From assembly GCA_902459845.2 (NCBI GenBank), contig CABPSV020000158.1, forward strand, positions 4,469-25,622: a DNA stretch of 21,154 bases. Direction: 5' to 3'. A program made the position numbers and the translations under genes. This document shows, piece after piece, positions 18,123-21,154 of this stretch. This stretch comes from Hepatocystis sp. ex Piliocolobus tephrosceles (taxonomy: Eukaryota > Apicomplexa > Aconoidasida > Haemosporida > Plasmodiidae). How positions within the stretch are numbered: position 1 is the first letter of the stretch; each line of letters starts with the position of its first letter. Under the pieces are notes generated by a model. The model saw only the letters and a list, made by a program, of their open reading frames with translations, did not search any database and was not told where the DNA came from.

Positions 18123-20188
18123 TATTTATATAGTTATATATTTATATATTTTTATATTTTTATATACATATGCATGTACATATGTGTATACAGTTACATA
18201 CACATGTAATGCAAAATATTATTACCGGAAAAAGTAACTGTTATAATCCATGATAGAAAAATGGTCCTAAATAATTTTAAATTTACGCAAGACGTATTTA
18301 AACAAATAAAAGGAAATTTTTTTTTTTTTTTAACACAAGATTTAATATCATTATTATTATTTAAAGCCGTTGTAATAATAGGAGCTTTATCGACAATAAT
18401 TTTGTCACTGCAGTTTGTAATTTTCACATTGGTAGGATTACATCCTCTAATACTTTCATTAGATGGCATATCACTTGGATTTAATATAACTTTTTTAGTA
18501 TCATCATCAAAAATTTTTGCTTCAACTAAACCAAGACCTACCACACTAGAAACAGCACAGTGCGTTGAACTTAATGGAAAACCACAAATACTAAAAAATA
18601 AAACAACTAAACCAGATATTAATTCAATTGTAAATCCTCTTGCTGGTGTTATTTTAATTAATTTCATACCAACTGTTTTAATAACTCTATAACCTAAAAG
18701 TGATAATCCTAAAGACATAGATAAACCTCCAAATAAAAGAATATACCATTGTACTTTTATTTTCTCTTTTATATCATAATAATAGGTATTATATACAGCA
18801 GCAAATGGTCCTATAGCATTAGCTGTATCATTGGCACTCTGAGCAATTACACCTAAAATAGCACTTATAATTTGTAATGAAGAAAAAACTATTTCTGTAT
18901 CCGTGTCAAAAACTTCAACATTTTGTTGCTCTCTTTTTATACTATTTGATTTTTGTATATTAACTTTGTTAGAATTTGTGACATTATTTGTTGTATATCC
19001 ATCATAATTAATTGTACAACCATCATTATTAATTGTACAATCATTATTAGTTGTTTCATTTTTTATATTAATAACATTGTTATTATTCATTTTATATGTA
19101 TCTGTATTTTTATTATTTTCAACATATTCATTATTTGCATTTATCTCTGGAATATTAATAACATTATCCTTTGTTTTATCTTCTTCTTTCATATTATTGT
19201 TTGTATTATCCAATTGAGAAGACGAAACTATATTTTTTTTTACTTTCGAATTAATCATATATGGTTCTGTTGAAGCTACCGAATTTAAACTTTTATTATT
19301 AACACCACATATAGTATCATACTTTTCATCTTGTACCATACTTTGCATTGCTATATCATCACCAAACATTTTTTTTCTAAAACTATAACTTCTTAGTCTT
19401 TTATTATATACATAATATATAACTATTGATCCAGCAATTGTTAATAAGGATGATAATATAAAACAAATTAAAGATGCATGAAAAGAATGTGCTGATGCCC
19501 AATCTTGAAAATAGCAAGGTGTACCAGTTTTTATATTATCCTCCTTTTTCATTACACATTCAACATTAAATACAATAGGATTTTGAAATACTACAAATGT
19601 ACTAAAAGGTAAAGTAATTAAAAATATTAAAATCCAATACCATCTTTTTATTATATGAAATGAATTTTTTTTTCTTAAAATTAAACGACGTAATGTTATA
19701 AATGTCATAGCTGATGAAAAACCAGCTAATAGCGGTGCTGCAAACCAAGATATAATTATACCATTTATTTTTATCCATATTATAGAATTACTTTTACGTG
19801 AACATAAACCAAAACCTAATAATGCACCTACTATACTATGTGTAGTAGATACTGGTAAACCTATATATGTTGCTGTAGCTAACCATATAGAAGCGCCTAG
19901 TAATGCTGAAAGCATACCCAGCATTAAAAATTCGGGAGCATCATAAAATGTTTCAAAATTTATAATCTTCGAACGAATAGAATCTGTAACTGTTCCACCT
20001 AATAAAGAAGCTCCAAGCGCTTCAAAAATAAAAGCAATACACAATGCCTTTTTTATAGATAAAGATTTAGATCCAATTGATGTACTAAATGTATTTGCTA
20101 TATCATTTGCCCCTGTTACAAATGCCATAAAAAAACATGCTACACCGCTTGCGATGACTAACCATAATGTGTCGGAATAATTTATCAT
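17979..20188 (-). CDS. PiT: Sodium-dependent phosphate transporter PiT, 686 aa, two exons
   Basis: PiT (SLC20) proteins cotransport Na+ and inorganic phosphate; the Plasmodium one is known as the phosphate importer of the parasite plasma membrane. Exon 1 is 20188-18226 (donor GGTAATAA) and exon 2 is 18076-17979 (acceptor TTTTTTTTAG, stop TAA); the junction gives Ala655, then 31 residues TVTAMIFSFATYS to VPHK. Exon 1 alone reads on to a false end at 18194. The two inverted family repeats are visible: VTGANDIANTF (24-34) with GLPVSTTHSIVGALLGFGL (110-128), and SANDTANAIGP (451-461) with GFPLSSTHCAVSSVVGLGL (536-554). The second signature has Ser where Gly is usual. Residues ~264-432 form a hydrophilic Asn-rich cytosolic-type loop with a short repeat (NNDCTINNDGCTINYDGYTT). 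About ten to twelve membrane segments are apparent. Confidence 0.96.
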
Positions 20189-20285
20189 TTGATTTTGCCA
20201 AACGTGTTTTTCTCTTCTTTTTCTTTCTTTAATTACTACTACAGTTTACTCTGAAAATTCAATCAAAAACTAACCAATTGCCTGT

Positions 20286-20398
20286 ATATAAATATAAATA
20301 TATATATAAATATAAATATATATATAAATATAAATATATATATAAATATAAATATATATATATAAATATAAATATATATATAAATATAAATATATATA
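20286..20398. repeat. 18-bp AT minisatellite, about 6 copies
   Basis: The unit is TATAAATATAAATATATA with slight length variation. It begins about 100 bp upstream of the PiT start codon, probably in the 5' UTR or promoter. Confidence 0.85.
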
Positions 20399-20765
20399 AG
20401 AGTATATAGTTAGGATTTGTATGCACGTATATATGGTATACATATATGAATGTATATTTTTCTCTTCTTATTCACGTATAAAAAAGAAAAAAAAAAAAAA
20501 AATACGCATCAACGCATATATATATATATATATATGTACATCACTAAATATATCACATTAAAAAAATTGTGAAATATATAAAAAAAAATTAAGCTTATTA
20601 CGTATATGACGAAATTTTTAAAAAACACAAACATAAAATAAACACAAAGCTTAATTAATATATAAACATTGAATTAAATTATGCGTTTTTGTTTTTACTT
20701 AGTTATTATATGTTTAAGTTATTATGATTACTATGTATCACTAATATTTAATATTAAATATTTAT

Positions 20766-20872
<107 letters not shown>

Positions 20873-21154
20873 ATATAATACTTACTTAAAGTAAAAAAAT
20901 AAGTTTTACCAAAAAGGGGGAGAGTGAAAACAAAAATTGTGTATATAATTATGATTTCCTTGGATATACGTCACTTATTAGTCTGGTTTATTTTTTTTAA
21001 TATTTATTTTCTTGTTTTAATCTCCTGTTTTCAAACGGTTGTGAAATGTTTAAAGAAAAAAAATTAAAAATTAAAACTGTAAATGAGAATAATAAAAAAA
21101 AAAAAAAATAATTAAAAATTAAAAAATAAAAAGTAAAAAATAAAAAATAAAAAA

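Noticed and set aside
18194..18225. PiT ending in GNNILHYMCM
   Set aside because: These residues come from intron sequence after a good donor; splicing to 18076 restores a PiT-like membrane helix.
18953..19273. 106-aa plus-strand frame within PiT
   Set aside because: Antisense to the Asn-rich loop; Ile/Cys/Phe composition is the complement of Asn and Asp codons.
20915..20921. AGGGGGA as a Plasmodium G-box promoter element for PiT
   Set aside because: It matches the published degenerate pattern, but a single short match ~730 bp from the start codon is too weak to call.

Overview
The window is nuclear DNA of a malaria parasite (Plasmodium). The evidence is intergenic A+T so high that homopolymer runs of 40-100 bases and long (TA)n tracts are common, short introns with AT-rich acceptors, Asn-rich low-complexity protein segments, an alveolin (inner membrane complex) protein, a PiT-type phosphate transporter with an Asn-rich loop, and a nearly invariant U6 snRNA. 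From memory, and unchecked, the set PiT / U6 / eL20 / eL18 / alveolin resembles a block on P. falciparum chromosome 13. The species is not resolved: the poly(T)103 tract would also fit another Plasmodium lineage, for example an avian one.

Layout, left to right: (1) 144-1523 (+), an alveolin/IMC1-family protein. (2) 2592-3284 (-), a three-exon gene reconstructed here for a ~104-aa coiled-coil protein with a C-terminal membrane anchor; its exons are too short to show as long ORFs. (3) 5722-7209 (-), a 495-aa Plasmodium-type protein of unknown function whose C-terminal third carries three copies of a degenerate motif. (4) 8987-10189 (-), ribosomal protein eL18 in three exons; exon 1 is the ATG alone, and intron 2 hosts a box C/D snoRNA whose guide matches the peptidyl-transferase-centre helix 93 segment of large-subunit rRNA. 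(5) 11822-12973 (+), ribosomal protein eL20 (L18a) in two exons, head-to-head with eL18. (6) 13979-14084 (+), U6 spliceosomal RNA. (7) 15503-15576 (-), tRNA-Arg(UCU). (8) 17979-20188 (-), the Na+/phosphate cotransporter PiT, whose last 31 residues lie in a short second exon. The rest is AT-rich intergenic DNA with minisatellites, homopolymers and a few G+C-richer islands.

Functionally, the centre is a translation/RNA-processing cluster: two 60S proteins, a snoRNA predicted to modify 60S rRNA from inside a 60S protein gene, U6 and a tRNA that reads AGA, a codon used repeatedly in these genes. It is flanked by parasite-specific cytoskeleton and membrane genes. I found no CRISPR array, transposon, prophage or antiviral system. 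The most novel items are the intronic snoRNA, the hidden tail-anchored protein, the three-copy motif in the 495-aa protein, and a 61% G+C hairpin island at 8597-8632.
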